Source: Phil1 sp964612925 (lineage in GTDB: Bacteria > Bacillota > Clostridia > Christensenellales > CAG-138). Taken from it: a DNA stretch of 50,020 nucleotides. Location: NCBI GenBank assembly GCA_964612925.1, contig CAZTFU010000012.1, positions 1 to 50,020 of the forward strand, given 5' to 3'. The notes beneath the pieces were generated by a model. The model was not told the origin of the DNA, ran no database searches, and saw only the letters and a program-made list of their open reading frames with translations. Numbering within the stretch: position 1 is the first letter of the stretch; each line of letters begins with the position of its first letter. A program made the position numbers and the translations under genes. Shown piece after piece: positions 34,472 to 43,290 of the stretch.

Positions 34472-36306
34472 GTAGAAGTGAGCGTTGGAATACGGTTAAC
34501 GAAATCAAACGTAGGTTTCACGAAACCACGGATCCTAGGAATGGTGCTGGTCCTGTGGTATATGTCGAGAATGGCAGAAAGTACTCCGATGACACCGAAT
34601 CCCACATTGCGGTCATCGGCCGTACCGGAAAGGGTAAAAGCCAGTGCTGTAGCCTTCCGTATATGAGGGAGATCCTCCGAAAGGGCGAGAGTCTTATCAT
34701 GCTTGACCCCAAAGGAGAAGGGCATAAGAAGAATGCCTGCTACATTCCTGAGCACTATCAGGTCTTTTGCGTCGATTTTCGTAATCCTCGTCAGAGTCCA
34801 ACCAAGTTCAATCCGCTAAGTGCTCCTTACCGTCTGTTCTGCTCCAAAGATCCCGATGATAATGATATTGCCAGTTCTATGCTCAGTGAGCTTTGGAATG
34901 GTGTTTTTCCCTATGACGGTCATTCCGATAGGTTCTGGACGGACTCCGCCGTGAACTATGCCAAGGGTTTGACCTACGGACTGTTTGAAACCGTCGGCAA
35001 GGAAAATATCAATCTTGACAGTGTTGCGGTAATGATGGAACAATCCGAGATCCGCTTTGGTGCTCCCGGTAACACCATCCTAAAGGAGTTTTACGAGCAA
35101 CTCCCCCATGATTCGCTGGCAAAACGCAACCTTGCAACCTATGTTACCGCTCCCAACGAAACGAGAGCATCCATTCATAGTGTTGCAGCATCCGGACTGG
35201 AAGTTTTCAGCCGTAGCAAAGGCCTTATGGAAATGCTCAGCGACGATACGCTGAACATTATGGATATCGATGTAAATCGTCCTTTTGTTTTGACGGTTAT
35301 TACCCCGGATGAGACGGATGTGTATGATGCTCTTTCCGGTCTGCTCGTTTCCCAAGTCTCACAGCACCTCATCCGTGTTGCGCAGGAAAAAGGTGGCCGT
35401 CTTCCCATCAGAGTAAACATTATCTTGGAAGAGCTTGGATCTGTAGGAAGAAGTATTCCTTCTCTGCCCAATCTGATGGTTGCCGGTCGCAGTCGCAATA
35501 TAAGGCTTATGCTGGTGCTTCAGGGTGGTAATGCGCAGTTGGTTGACGTCTATGGTAAAAGCAAGGCCGAAACAATCAACTCCTGTATCGGTATTACAAT
35601 CGGCTTTTCTACCAACAGCTGGGAAACCCTGACAGAATGGGCTCAGCGTTGCGGAGAGAAGCAGAGTGAAAACAGCGGACACATCATTAAGGAGCCGCTT
35701 ATTACAGCTTCACAGCTTGCCGCTATGCCCACGGGTACGGCACTTATCATGGTAGATAGCCAATACAAGTTCATCGCTCATCTTCCTTTTTATGACGAGA
35801 TGTACGATAACTCCAACTGGACCCCCCAGTATAAGTCTACTGTAAGCGGGAAGCAATTCAAATCGTTTGATTTCGAAACCATGGTCAAAGACATCAAGAG
35901 AAAGCAGATGGAATCGACGCTTTCGGATTTTATCTCCGAGGAAAAGGCTTCAAAACTGTCTTTGGGATTCCCTTTCTCAGATGACGCTCATATCGATGGA
36001 GCTGATATTGATGACTTCCTTTCAAGAATTGATGCCAAAATCGCAGAACTTGAAGCCGAGAGGGAAGCTGAGCAGAAAAAACAGGAAGGCGAGAAGAAAT
36101 ATCATGTCATTATCAACAGTGATCAAAGTAGTAAAGCAAGAATCGCACGCGTTATTGCAGCTACGACAGGAGATAGTCTTGAAAAGGTAGCCGATAAGCT
36201 GGATCACTTACCGATAGATATCGCATTCGTTACCAAAAGCAAAGCCGTGAAATTTGCCAAGGAAATAGCCAATGCAGGCGGAGAGGCAACCATTAAGACG
36301 TCGTAA
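34468..36306 (+). CDS. VirD4/TraG-like coupling ATPase with L7/L12-like C-terminal domain
   Basis: A 612-residue ATPase. Walker A GRTGKGKS (51-58), LIMLDPKGE (76-84), IILEELGSVG (about 315-325) and LMVAGRSRNIRLMLVLQ are hallmarks of type IV coupling proteins. Unlike most, it has no N-terminal membrane helices, so it is soluble. After a charged linker (EAEREAEQKKQEGEKK, about 528-543) comes a 70-residue end (KYHVIINSDQSSKARIARVI onward) that resembles the C-terminal domain of ribosomal protein L7/L12, a known binding surface for GTPases. No relaxase, VirB4 or pilus gene is nearby. It probably moves proteins, not conjugative DNA. Overlap by ATGA with the preceding gene. Confidence 0.85.
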   Translation: MSRSERWNTVNEIKRRFHETTDPRNGAGPVVYVENGRKYSDDTESHIAVIGRTGKGKSQCCSLPYMREILRKGESLIMLDPKGEGHKKNACYIPEHYQVFCVDFRNPRQSPTKFNPLSAPYRLFCSKDPDDNDIASSMLSELWNGVFPYDGHSDRFWTDSAVNYAKGLTYGLFETVGKENINLDSVAVMMEQSEIRFGAPGNTILKEFYEQLPHDSLAKRNLATYVTAPNETRASIHSVAASGLEVFSRSKGLMEMLSDDTLNIMDIDVNRPFVLTVITPDETDVYDALSGLLVSQVSQHLIRVAQEKGGRLPIRVNIILEELGSVGRSIPSLPNLMVAGRSRNIRLMLVLQGGNAQLVDVYGKSKAETINSCIGITIGFSTNSWETLTEWAQRCGEKQSENSGHIIKEPLITASQLAAMPTGTALIMVDSQYKFIAHLPFYDEMYDNSNWTPQYKSTVSGKQFKSFDFETMVKDIKRKQMESTLSDFISEEKASKLSLGFPFSDDAHIDGADIDDFLSRIDAKIAELEAEREAEQKKQEGEKKYHVIINSDQSSKARIARVIAATTGDSLEKVADKLDHLPIDIAFVTKSKAVKFAKEIANAGGEATIKTS

Positions 36307-36320
36307 CGAGGTGAAGCACG

Positions 36321-37160
36321 ATGTATCCGATTCTTGAAGAGGGTGTATCCATCGGAACCTTCCTATGTGAAGGTTCTGATATCACCCACTATTATATTGA
36401 AAACGCCGACGGTGAGGTGTTTGAAATCAGCCACAGGCTATGGGATGCGCTTCTTCAAGCAGACGGAACCCATCCCTTGAATCTCCCAAACAGCGGGAAC
36501 CGAATACTTCCCGTATTGAAGGAATACGGATTGATTCGGACGTCAAGATTTGTTCGGGATGACGGTACTTTTAATCGCTTTATTCTGTTTCCCATCGGCA
36601 ACAGAATGCAAAGTGGCAGACCGGTTTTCAAAGCGATCAATGCGATCCTTCCAGTGGTTTCCGCTTTGATCTTCGCAATAGGCGTATACCTTGTAAAAAC
36701 AAACTGTACAGGTACCGCATACCGTTTCAACCGGTGGCTTTATTATATCCTCGTTGTATGTTCCATTGCTCTGCATGAAGCGGGACACCTAATTGCAGGG
36801 CTATCTTATGGCTATAAAATCAGCGATACAGGGATTCTGTTACTTGGAATAATCCCAATAGGCGCATACGTTGCCCATGAGGATAAGAAAGATGCAACTA
36901 AATTCGAAAAGATACAGTTCGCCTTAGCGGGAATAGAGGTAAATCTTCTGATAGCGGGAATCTGCCTGCTATTAGCGATACAGTATTATCGATTATCTTT
37001 GACTATGCTGTTTGTTGCAAATATCAATATCGTCCTTGTCGGCATTAACTTACTGCCAACTTTCGGACATGATGGTGAATCGGCATTGAGTGTGGTATGC
37101 GAAGTCAACAGCATCAGCGAAGCAGCCAAAAAATGGCTTGCCAACAAAAAGCACCGCTAA
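36321..37160 (+). CDS. Membrane M50-type (site-2-protease-like) metalloprotease
   Basis: A 279-residue protein with an N-terminal soluble domain (about 1-95, helix-strand pattern ending in VLKEYGLIRTSRF, a winged-helix or PqqD-like fold) and about five membrane helices. Zinc motif HEAGH is at 152-156 in IALHEAGHLIAGL, and the matching second site INLLPTFGHDGE is near 250-261, as in S2P and peptide zinc metalloproteases. Such enzymes cut proteins inside membranes. GAGGTG is 7 bases before ATG. It is the last gene of the island run; what follows is a gene-free stretch to 37494. Confidence 0.82.
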   Translation: MYPILEEGVSIGTFLCEGSDITHYYIENADGEVFEISHRLWDALLQADGTHPLNLPNSGNRILPVLKEYGLIRTSRFVRDDGTFNRFILFPIGNRMQSGRPVFKAINAILPVVSALIFAIGVYLVKTNCTGTAYRFNRWLYYILVVCSIALHEAGHLIAGLSYGYKISDTGILLLGIIPIGAYVAHEDKKDATKFEKIQFALAGIEVNLLIAGICLLLAIQYYRLSLTMLFVANINIVLVGINLLPTFGHDGESALSVVCEVNSISEAAKKWLANKKHR

Positions 37161-37339
37161 AAGGCTCGCTGAGATAAGAATCGCACGGTTTTGCGGTTGC
37201 TTTGTTCACCCAAACCTCAAAAAAGCACTCAAAGCCACACCACGCCACAATTCTATTTTGATTGTGCTCGGCAATATTTTTGGCTATCGTAGTCCCAATA
37301 CGGCAATTAGCCCACCTGAGCCCCCACATGGCGCGGTTT

Positions 37340-37351
37340 TAAGCACCACCA
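37340..37351 (+). other. Candidate right attachment remnant (tRNA-Ala 3' end-like)
   Basis: TAAGCACCACCA matches the end of tRNA-Ala, TAAGCTCCACCA (13421-13432), at 11 of 12 positions and in the same orientation. Together with the tRNA it brackets the compositionally distinct island. The match is short, so this is tentative. Confidence 0.3.
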
Positions 37352-37382
37352 AATCCCGCAATACCGATTGACTGTACAAAAC

Positions 37383-37414
37383 GGGCGACATTCAACCTTG
37401 GTTGAATGTCGCCC
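37383..37414 (-). terminator. Terminator of the ornithine operon
   Basis: A perfect 15-bp stem: GGGCGACATTCAACC (37383-37397), a 2-base loop, and GGTTGAATGTCGCCC (37400-37414). On the minus strand it is followed by CGTTTTG. It lies 80 bases after the argF stop. Confidence 0.6.
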
Positions 37415-37438
37415 ATGTTACTTTGCTCCGTTTGTATT

Positions 37439-37480
37439 TGCCGATTTCGTAATTTTTCGTGAATTACGGCATTATCGGCA
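37439..37480. repeat. Nested inverted repeat just after argF
   Basis: TGCCGAT (37439-37445) pairs with ATCGGCA (37474-37480), and inside it CGTAATT (37448-37454) pairs with AATTACG (37462-37468). It forms a two-part stem 14 bases after the argF stop codon and may protect the mRNA end. Confidence 0.5.
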
Positions 37481-37494
37481 AACGCACGGTATTC

Positions 37495-38487
37495 TTATTG
37501 TCTGCCTATGGTTGCGACCATAACGGCCTTTATCGTGTGCATGCGGTTTTCCGCTTCGTCAAACACCTTGGAGGCCGGGGAGCGGAACACCTCATCGCTT
37601 ACCTCCATTTCGGTTAGGCCGAAGCGGGAGTGTATGTCTCGCCCAACGGAGGTTTCAAGGTCGTGGAAGCTTGGCAGGCAGTGCAGGAATATGCAATCGG
37701 GATTGCCCGTCTTTGCCATCATTGCGGCATCCACGCGGTAAGGCTCAAGCAGCTTTATTCTCTCTTCAAATTGAGACTCCTCACCCATGGATACCCAAAC
37801 ATCGGTATATATAACATCCGCGCCCTTCACATCGTCAATGTTTTCGCTGAGGGTGATAGTTGCGCCCGTGGTCTTGGCTATTTCGTTCATTTCGGCCACA
37901 AGTTCGGCACTCGGGAAAAGTTCCTTGGGCGCAAGAGCCACAAAGTCCATGCCCATCTTGGCCGCGCCTATCATAAGGGAATTGCCCATGTTGTTGCGCG
38001 CATCGCCCGCATAAACGAACTTCACCTTGTTGAGCGGCTTATGAACGTGCTCCTCTATCGTCAGCAGGTCCGCAAGTATCTGCGTGGGGTGGTAAAGGTC
38101 GGTAAGGCCGTTCCAAACGGGCACACCGCTGTACTTTGCGAGCAGCTCAACATCACTTTGCTTAAAACCGCGGAATTCTATGCCGTCATAAAAGCGGCCG
38201 AGCACCTTGGCGGTATCTTCAAGCGACTCCTTCTTGCCCATTTGGCTGTTGGAAAGGAATGTGCAGTTTGCACCTTCGTCATACGCGGCCACTTCAAATG
38301 CACAGCGTGTGCGCGTGGATGTCTTTTCAAAAAGCAGAACTATGTTGCGTCCCGCAAGCAGATCACCCTTTATACCCGCGCGTTTCTTTGCCTTTAAGTC
38401 GTGCGCAAGATCCAAAAGGTAGCGGATTTCTTCGCTTGTGAAATCCTTGAGTGTTAAAAATGAACGTCCTTTGAGGTTTACCGGCAT
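37495..38487 (-). CDS. argF: Ornithine carbamoyltransferase (catabolic type)
   Basis: A 330-residue enzyme that interconverts ornithine plus carbamoyl phosphate and citrulline. The carbamoyl-phosphate motif STRTR is at 57-61, the ornithine-binding HCLPSFHDL at about 269-277, and the FMHPTQIL-type loop appears as LYHPTQIL near 131-138. The HCLPSFH form is usual in catabolic (ArcB-type) enzymes. It is the last gene of the ornithine fermentation operon, so here it probably makes ornithine from citrulline and ATP-yielding carbamoyl phosphate. ArcA and ArcC genes are not in the window. It is followed by two hairpins. Confidence 0.93.
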   Translation of the reverse strand: MPVNLKGRSFLTLKDFTSEEIRYLLDLAHDLKAKKRAGIKGDLLAGRNIVLLFEKTSTRTRCAFEVAAYDEGANCTFLSNSQMGKKESLEDTAKVLGRFYDGIEFRGFKQSDVELLAKYSGVPVWNGLTDLYHPTQILADLLTIEEHVHKPLNKVKFVYAGDARNNMGNSLMIGAAKMGMDFVALAPKELFPSAELVAEMNEIAKTTGATITLSENIDDVKGADVIYTDVWVSMGEESQFEERIKLLEPYRVDAAMMAKTGNPDCIFLHCLPSFHDLETSVGRDIHSRFGLTEMEVSDEVFRSPASKVFDEAENRMHTIKAVMVATIGRQ

Positions 38488-38527
38488 TGGTCAGTTTCTC
38501 CTTTATGATTATTTTGCTTTTATAAAC

Positions 38528-39601
38528 TTAATAAACGTATTCTCGGCCTACATATTCACTTGTGTAGGCCCTTAGCAATGCGCCGTAGTCCACGTTGAAG
38601 CGCAGTATGTCACCCACATGAAGTTCTTCCGCCGCATTTGTAACATCAACTATAAGGTGGTCCGAACTTGCGCCTATTATCTCGGCACCCTTGCAAAGCG
38701 GCACAAGCCCCGCCGTTTCAACGTCCTGCCGCCCTATGGCGCATATTGCGCGCAGCATTTCACCCTTATCTTCAAAAGACACGCTTTCACCGAATGCATT
38801 AAGCCCGCTTTGACCTATGGGCTTTGAGGGTTTGCGCTTTAATTCAACAATGCTTGCCTCGAGCGTAAATGCATCACCGTAAAGGCCGTCCATAAGACTG
38901 CCCGTCACGGTTTCGTTGCCAAGCAGGTAGCATTCTCCGAGTCTTAAATTGGTTATGCCGTCGGGGATTCGCCCTTCCTTGAGCATTATAAGGCTGCTTG
39001 AATTGCCGCCCGACACAAACGGTATTTCCCGTCCCGTGTGTTCGCGTATCATTTCCGCCATGCGAACAAGGCCGCCAAGGTTGTTTTCATCGGGTATTAT
39101 GCCGCCAAAGCAGGTAAGGTTCACGCCCACACCGTACAATTCAAGCGCATCGCTTTGGCATACGGCATCGGCAAGTGCGAATACGGCTTCCGTATCCCTA
39201 TAAAAAACGCCCTCACGCAGGTCGCCCATGTCTATCATGATAACGACCTTATGCTTTTTGCCCAAGCGTGCCGCTTCACGGGCAATGCACCGCACTGTTG
39301 CAATTTCGCTCTGCTGGCTTATATCGCTGTAGCGTACAACATCCTCCGCTTCGCATAATTGTGCAATGCGCAGAAGATATTTGGGCTTATCCGTTTTTAT
39401 CCTTTTAAGATTGATTAGGCGCGAATCCGCAATAAAATCGGCATCGGTGCCGTTTATAAGCTCGACCACCGCCGCATCCGCACACACAGCCTTGCTTACA
39501 AAGCCCGCGCCGAGCCCCCGCGCGTGGCACATGGAAATTAGCTTATCCATGTTGAATTTAAGCTTTTTCGTATCAACAACTATTCTTGGGTACATGCTCA
39601 C
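38528..39601 (-). CDS. orr: Ornithine racemase
   Basis: A 357-residue PLP enzyme with an alanine-racemase-like N-terminal barrel. It makes D-ornithine from L-ornithine, the substrate of the next enzyme OraSE. The expected Schiff-base lysine is Lys37 in GFVSKAVCAD. VSGGNSSSL (about 196-204) forms the phosphate-binding loop. The family lacks strong similarity to biosynthetic Alr, but the context is decisive: it lies between the OraE reactivase-like gene and argF. Confidence 0.88.
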   Translation of the reverse strand: MSMYPRIVVDTKKLKFNMDKLISMCHARGLGAGFVSKAVCADAAVVELINGTDADFIADSRLINLKRIKTDKPKYLLRIAQLCEAEDVVRYSDISQQSEIATVRCIAREAARLGKKHKVVIMIDMGDLREGVFYRDTEAVFALADAVCQSDALELYGVGVNLTCFGGIIPDENNLGGLVRMAEMIREHTGREIPFVSGGNSSSLIMLKEGRIPDGITNLRLGECYLLGNETVTGSLMDGLYGDAFTLEASIVELKRKPSKPIGQSGLNAFGESVSFEDKGEMLRAICAIGRQDVETAGLVPLCKGAEIIGASSDHLIVDVTNAAEELHVGDILRFNVDYGALLRAYTSEYVGREYVY

Positions 39602-39608
39602 ATTCTCC

Positions 39609-40970
39609 TTATATTCCGAGCGAATGCTTCATAAGCGCAAGCGCGGCCTCTTTATAATGGCGGCTGAGCACGCCGAGCGATGCCATTATGTAATCATTAT
39701 CGTAAAGCAATCTCAGCTTGCCGGGCTTCGGGTAGAGCATCATGCCGGATGAATTCATGTCTGCCATCGTGCGCAAAAGCGTTTCCCTGTGCGGCAGCCT
39801 TGTAAGTGCGCCGCCCGTACCTATTATGGTTCTTACGGCGGTAAGGTCCTTGCCCTCGGCAACGGTACGGCGACCCGCAGGGGTGTAGATATACCTCAAT
39901 GCGCCCGCGTGACGTTCAAGCGCAACTGTACCCGCTTCGCGGCAAAGCCGTTCGGTAAGAATAAATTGGTCATCGCTTTCGGGTATGGGCAAATAATTCG
40001 CCATTGTGGATGCAACGTTTATTTTAAGCTCCGCTTCAAGGGCATCCTCCCCTATGCGGTCAACAAGATTTTTCGCGTTTATATATAGGCCGAGGTCACC
40101 TTCCACCGTGCGCTTGGCAAACGGTTCCGGCGTGGTCAAAAGTATGCCTATTTCTTCGCTGCCCGCCGTGACCGAATGTACGTCGGTGGTTGCGCCGCCT
40201 ATATCAACCGCAACAACATCGCCAAGTTCGCCGTAGGCAAGCTGTACAGCCTCCATTACCGCGCCGGGAGTGGGAATTATGCTGCCCGTGACCATGTCGC
40301 GTATATGCTCCATGCCCGGAGCCTTTATAATGTGTTCTTCAAAAACGCGGTGTATTATTTTACGCGCCGGTTCAATGTTCAACTTGTCAAGCTTTGGGTA
40401 AACGTTTTCGGTAACGGTGCAGGGCACGCCCGCCTTTTCAAATATGTCTTCAACGGCGCGGCGGTTTTGAACATTGCCCGCGTATATTACGGGCGCCTTT
40501 ACGCCGCTTTTTGCAATAAGGCGGGCATTGTAAAGTGCCGTTTCCTTTTCACCGTAATCGGTGCCGCCCGCAAGCAAAATAAGATTGGGGCGCGCCGCTA
40601 TAAGCTCTTCAATATCGTATTCGCTCATTTTGCCGGCCGTGGCCATGGTGACTATCGCACCCGCGCCGAGTGCCGCGGCCTCCGCCGCCTTCACGGTCAT
40701 GTCGTATACCAGCCCGTGTACGCACATCCTCAGCCCGCCTGCCGCGCTTGACGTTGCAAGCATTTCGGCATAATCTATTTTATCCGTGCCCATCTTGGCG
40801 CAAAGGTCGGCTATTGCGCCGTTCAAGCCAACGCGAACATCACCCTCAAGCACGCTTGTGGGGGCCTGTCCCTGACCTATAAAATGGGGCTCACCGTCCT
40901 TTATGCCCGTAAAGGCATTGATGAGTGTGGTGGTGGAACCTATTTCCGCAACAAGAACATCTATTTTCAT
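39609..40970 (-). CDS. GlmL/MutL-family reactivase for D-ornithine aminomutase (or-4-like)
   Basis: A 453-residue ASKHA-fold ATPase. Phosphate motifs are EIGSTTTLINAF (9-20) and VAVDIGGATTDVHSV (about 246-260). Relatives (GlmL, MutL) remove damaged cobalamin from B12-dependent mutases. In known ornithine clusters the corresponding gene is next to oraE, as here, so its target is very likely OraSE. The gene is separated from oraE by an 85-base spacer with a stem-loop, and lies 7 bases before orr. Confidence 0.85.
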   Translation of the reverse strand: MKIDVLVAEIGSTTTLINAFTGIKDGEPHFIGQGQAPTSVLEGDVRVGLNGAIADLCAKMGTDKIDYAEMLATSSAAGGLRMCVHGLVYDMTVKAAEAAALGAGAIVTMATAGKMSEYDIEELIAARPNLILLAGGTDYGEKETALYNARLIAKSGVKAPVIYAGNVQNRRAVEDIFEKAGVPCTVTENVYPKLDKLNIEPARKIIHRVFEEHIIKAPGMEHIRDMVTGSIIPTPGAVMEAVQLAYGELGDVVAVDIGGATTDVHSVTAGSEEIGILLTTPEPFAKRTVEGDLGLYINAKNLVDRIGEDALEAELKINVASTMANYLPIPESDDQFILTERLCREAGTVALERHAGALRYIYTPAGRRTVAEGKDLTAVRTIIGTGGALTRLPHRETLLRTMADMNSSGMMLYPKPGKLRLLYDNDYIMASLGVLSRHYKEAALALMKHSLGI

Positions 40971-41009
40971 TTATACCTGCCAAATCGGTCTTTTTCGTGT
41001 TAAAACCGC

Positions 41010-41042
41010 ACTGCTCCCCATGCACACAACACGGGGAGCAGT
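41010..41042 (-). terminator. Stem-loop between oraE and the reactivase gene
   Basis: ACTGCTCCCC (41010-41019) pairs perfectly with GGGGAGCAGT (41033-41042). On the minus strand it is followed by GCGGTTTT. It is probably a partial terminator or processing site that lowers expression of the genes after oraE. Confidence 0.5.
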
Positions 41043-41055
41043 CGATAAAAGTTAG

Positions 41056-43278
41056 TTACATTTTTCCTTCGGCTTCAAGCTCGCGCCTGCGCTTTACAAG
41101 GAACGTGGCAACGTGGTTGCCGTGACTGCCGCGGCCAAAGCCCTCGTCCGCACCGTTTGCACGCGCCTGTGCGCTTGCAACTTGGGTTCCGCCGGCCACA
41201 AATATGACCTTGTCGCGTATGCCCATTTCGGTGGCGATACGGTTTATCTTGGATATGTTCTTATAATGGATATCATCGTGGCTGATTATGGTGGAAGCAA
41301 GCATTGCATCCGCATTCAGCTCGACGGCCGCATTAACAAGCTTTTCGGGCGGTACGCTCGTGCCGAGATAATGCACCTCTATGCCGTACTTTTCAATGCC
41401 GCCGTGCTTGATATCGATTATTTCCCTAAGGCCCACGCTGTGCTCGTCCTCACCCACAGTGCCGCAGACTATCTTCATGGGCTTGCGATCTATGTCGGCG
41501 CGGATCTCGTCGTCGCTCATAACGTCGGGCTCCTTGGGCAGAACCAGCTTGTCTATTTCTATGCTGAAGGGAACCTTGGCCTTGGCCTCAATGCGCGTGC
41601 CCTCCGCAGGATGCATTATTTCCTTTGAAATGACCTCTATATCGGTCAGGTTCATGCGCTTGCAGCATTCTATTGCGGCGGCTTCGGCAATCAGCTTGTT
41701 TGCAGGGAAGAACATTGTAAGCATTACCGTTCCGTCAGCAAGCCATTCCATTTCGGGGCGGATAAGCTTTGCACCGGGCTGAGCAAATTCCTTTACCTCG
41801 GCCATACGCACGTTGCAGTTATCCTCTTCGTCAAGCTCGTCTATGAACACTATCTTTTCGGGCTTTTCAAGCGTGCAGCCGCCTATAAGGTCGCTGGGGT
41901 TTTCCGCACCGTACTGGGCTATGTTGTTATAGCCGTAATGCGCGGTAACGGGGGCCATGTAATCGCTTTCGCGCTTGAATATGGTGCCTGCGCCTATGCC
42001 GCCGTCTATCTTTCTGGCAATACCGTCGTTGTTGCGCTCGGGGAATATGCCGCTGTCAACAAACATACCCGCTTCAACGGCGTTGAAGTAGCCGCCCATT
42101 TTCACCATTTCCTCAAGGAATAGCACTGCGCGTTCTTTAAGCTCCCTTGCCTTTTCCCTGAGATAGCCGTCCTTTTTAAGCTCTACCATTTCCATCAGCC
42201 CATCCATGCCTGTCAGGGCCTGCTTTGCGGTGTCACATGCTTCTATATTATAGATATGCCAAGGCACGTTACGGCCTTCATCGGGCGTTATGGTGGACTG
42301 TATATCCGCGCTTGTAAGCTTAGATATCATCATGTTCAAAACATGGGTAACGGTCGCCTCGCGCGTGGAGGATTCGATGTACTTGGTGTTCATCTGCGCG
42401 CGCATACGATATTCGTGGAACAGGTCGCGCAGTGCAACCGCATACGGCAAATCGATGTGTATACACGGTGCGGGCGTGGCCGTTGGCGGCACGGTGGACA
42501 GGCAGATGTTCTTCTTGTCTATGCCGACCTTGGCGGAGAATATGGCGTTTATGCCGTGCTGAACCATAAGTTCGGGCATTACCTTCCACGCATCGCGCGC
42601 GGTGGCGTTGGCGTTGTGCGCGCCGTCTATCTGCGCCTGACCCGCCCATGCGATAAGCTTTTTGCTTTCGCATGCGTCAACAAAGCTGCGGATCATGTTA
42701 ATATTACGGTAGATAACGTTATACTGCGGGTCCTGATGAACGCCGTTCACCCCTTCCTCGGCAAACATAACGGCTATATCGGGGCCTGCCACACCCGAAA
42801 CGTAGCTGTGGTAGTTTATGGGTCTGCCGACTTCATCCTCTATCATGTCAAGAGCCTTGCGTTGGGCGCGAACCTGCTTACGGGTAACGGGTATACCGCC
42901 CATGCCCTGAGGAGTGCCCTCGATAAGTCCGTCAAAATGGCTTTGACCCGCCGTGCGGATTACCATTATGTGGTCCGCACCGTGGTGCGCGGCAAGGCGC
43001 ATGCGGCGGATATCATCCTCAAAACGGCCGGAAGCTATTTCCGTGGTTATGGTGGGAAGGGGCTGCGGGTCTATATCCCCAAAATAATGCGCGGGCGGCA
43101 GGGGTACGCTCTCCTTAAGCGGTTCCGCACAATCCTGATAGGTGAACTGACCCATCTTCAGGTTGGGTGCGCTCTTGCGCCATGTCCAACCGTGGCGGCG
43201 GGGATGGTAGTTTTCAAGATCCTTGAGTATTTCGGATACGTTTATGTTATTGTTCGGGTCAAGTTTATAATCGCTCAT
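41056..43278 (-). CDS. oraE: D-ornithine 4,5-aminomutase large subunit
   Basis: A 740-residue B12- and PLP-dependent mutase that moves the terminal amino group of D-ornithine to C4, giving 2,4-diaminopentanoate. The C-terminal cobalamin domain has the base-off motif DEHSVG (DxHxxG, residues 611-616), with the His that binds cobalt, and VFVAGGTQ-type and GADEGFGRG loops later. The N-terminal part is the PLP/TIM-barrel region of OraE. It lies 12 bases downstream of oraS, and both form one enzyme. Confidence 0.95.
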   Translation of the reverse strand: MSDYKLDPNNNINVSEILKDLENYHPRRHGWTWRKSAPNLKMGQFTYQDCAEPLKESVPLPPAHYFGDIDPQPLPTITTEIASGRFEDDIRRMRLAAHHGADHIMVIRTAGQSHFDGLIEGTPQGMGGIPVTRKQVRAQRKALDMIEDEVGRPINYHSYVSGVAGPDIAVMFAEEGVNGVHQDPQYNVIYRNINMIRSFVDACESKKLIAWAGQAQIDGAHNANATARDAWKVMPELMVQHGINAIFSAKVGIDKKNICLSTVPPTATPAPCIHIDLPYAVALRDLFHEYRMRAQMNTKYIESSTREATVTHVLNMMISKLTSADIQSTITPDEGRNVPWHIYNIEACDTAKQALTGMDGLMEMVELKKDGYLREKARELKERAVLFLEEMVKMGGYFNAVEAGMFVDSGIFPERNNDGIARKIDGGIGAGTIFKRESDYMAPVTAHYGYNNIAQYGAENPSDLIGGCTLEKPEKIVFIDELDEEDNCNVRMAEVKEFAQPGAKLIRPEMEWLADGTVMLTMFFPANKLIAEAAAIECCKRMNLTDIEVISKEIMHPAEGTRIEAKAKVPFSIEIDKLVLPKEPDVMSDDEIRADIDRKPMKIVCGTVGEDEHSVGLREIIDIKHGGIEKYGIEVHYLGTSVPPEKLVNAAVELNADAMLASTIISHDDIHYKNISKINRIATEMGIRDKVIFVAGGTQVASAQARANGADEGFGRGSHGNHVATFLVKRRRELEAEGKM

Positions 43279-43290
43279 ATGTATCCTCCC

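Larger units (their letters stand above)
37161..37494. other. Gene-free stretch at the right border of the island
   Basis: A 334-base spacer with no convincing gene. It contains a tRNA-Ala-like 3' end at 37340-37351 and two strong hairpins near argF (listed separately). Composition changes here from island-like to chromosome-like. Confidence 0.6.

Noticed and set aside
34468..36306. Conjugation system (ICE) because of the coupling ATPase
   Set aside because: No relaxase, VirB4, pilus, oriT or integrase could be found in the window, and the ATPase lacks membrane helices.
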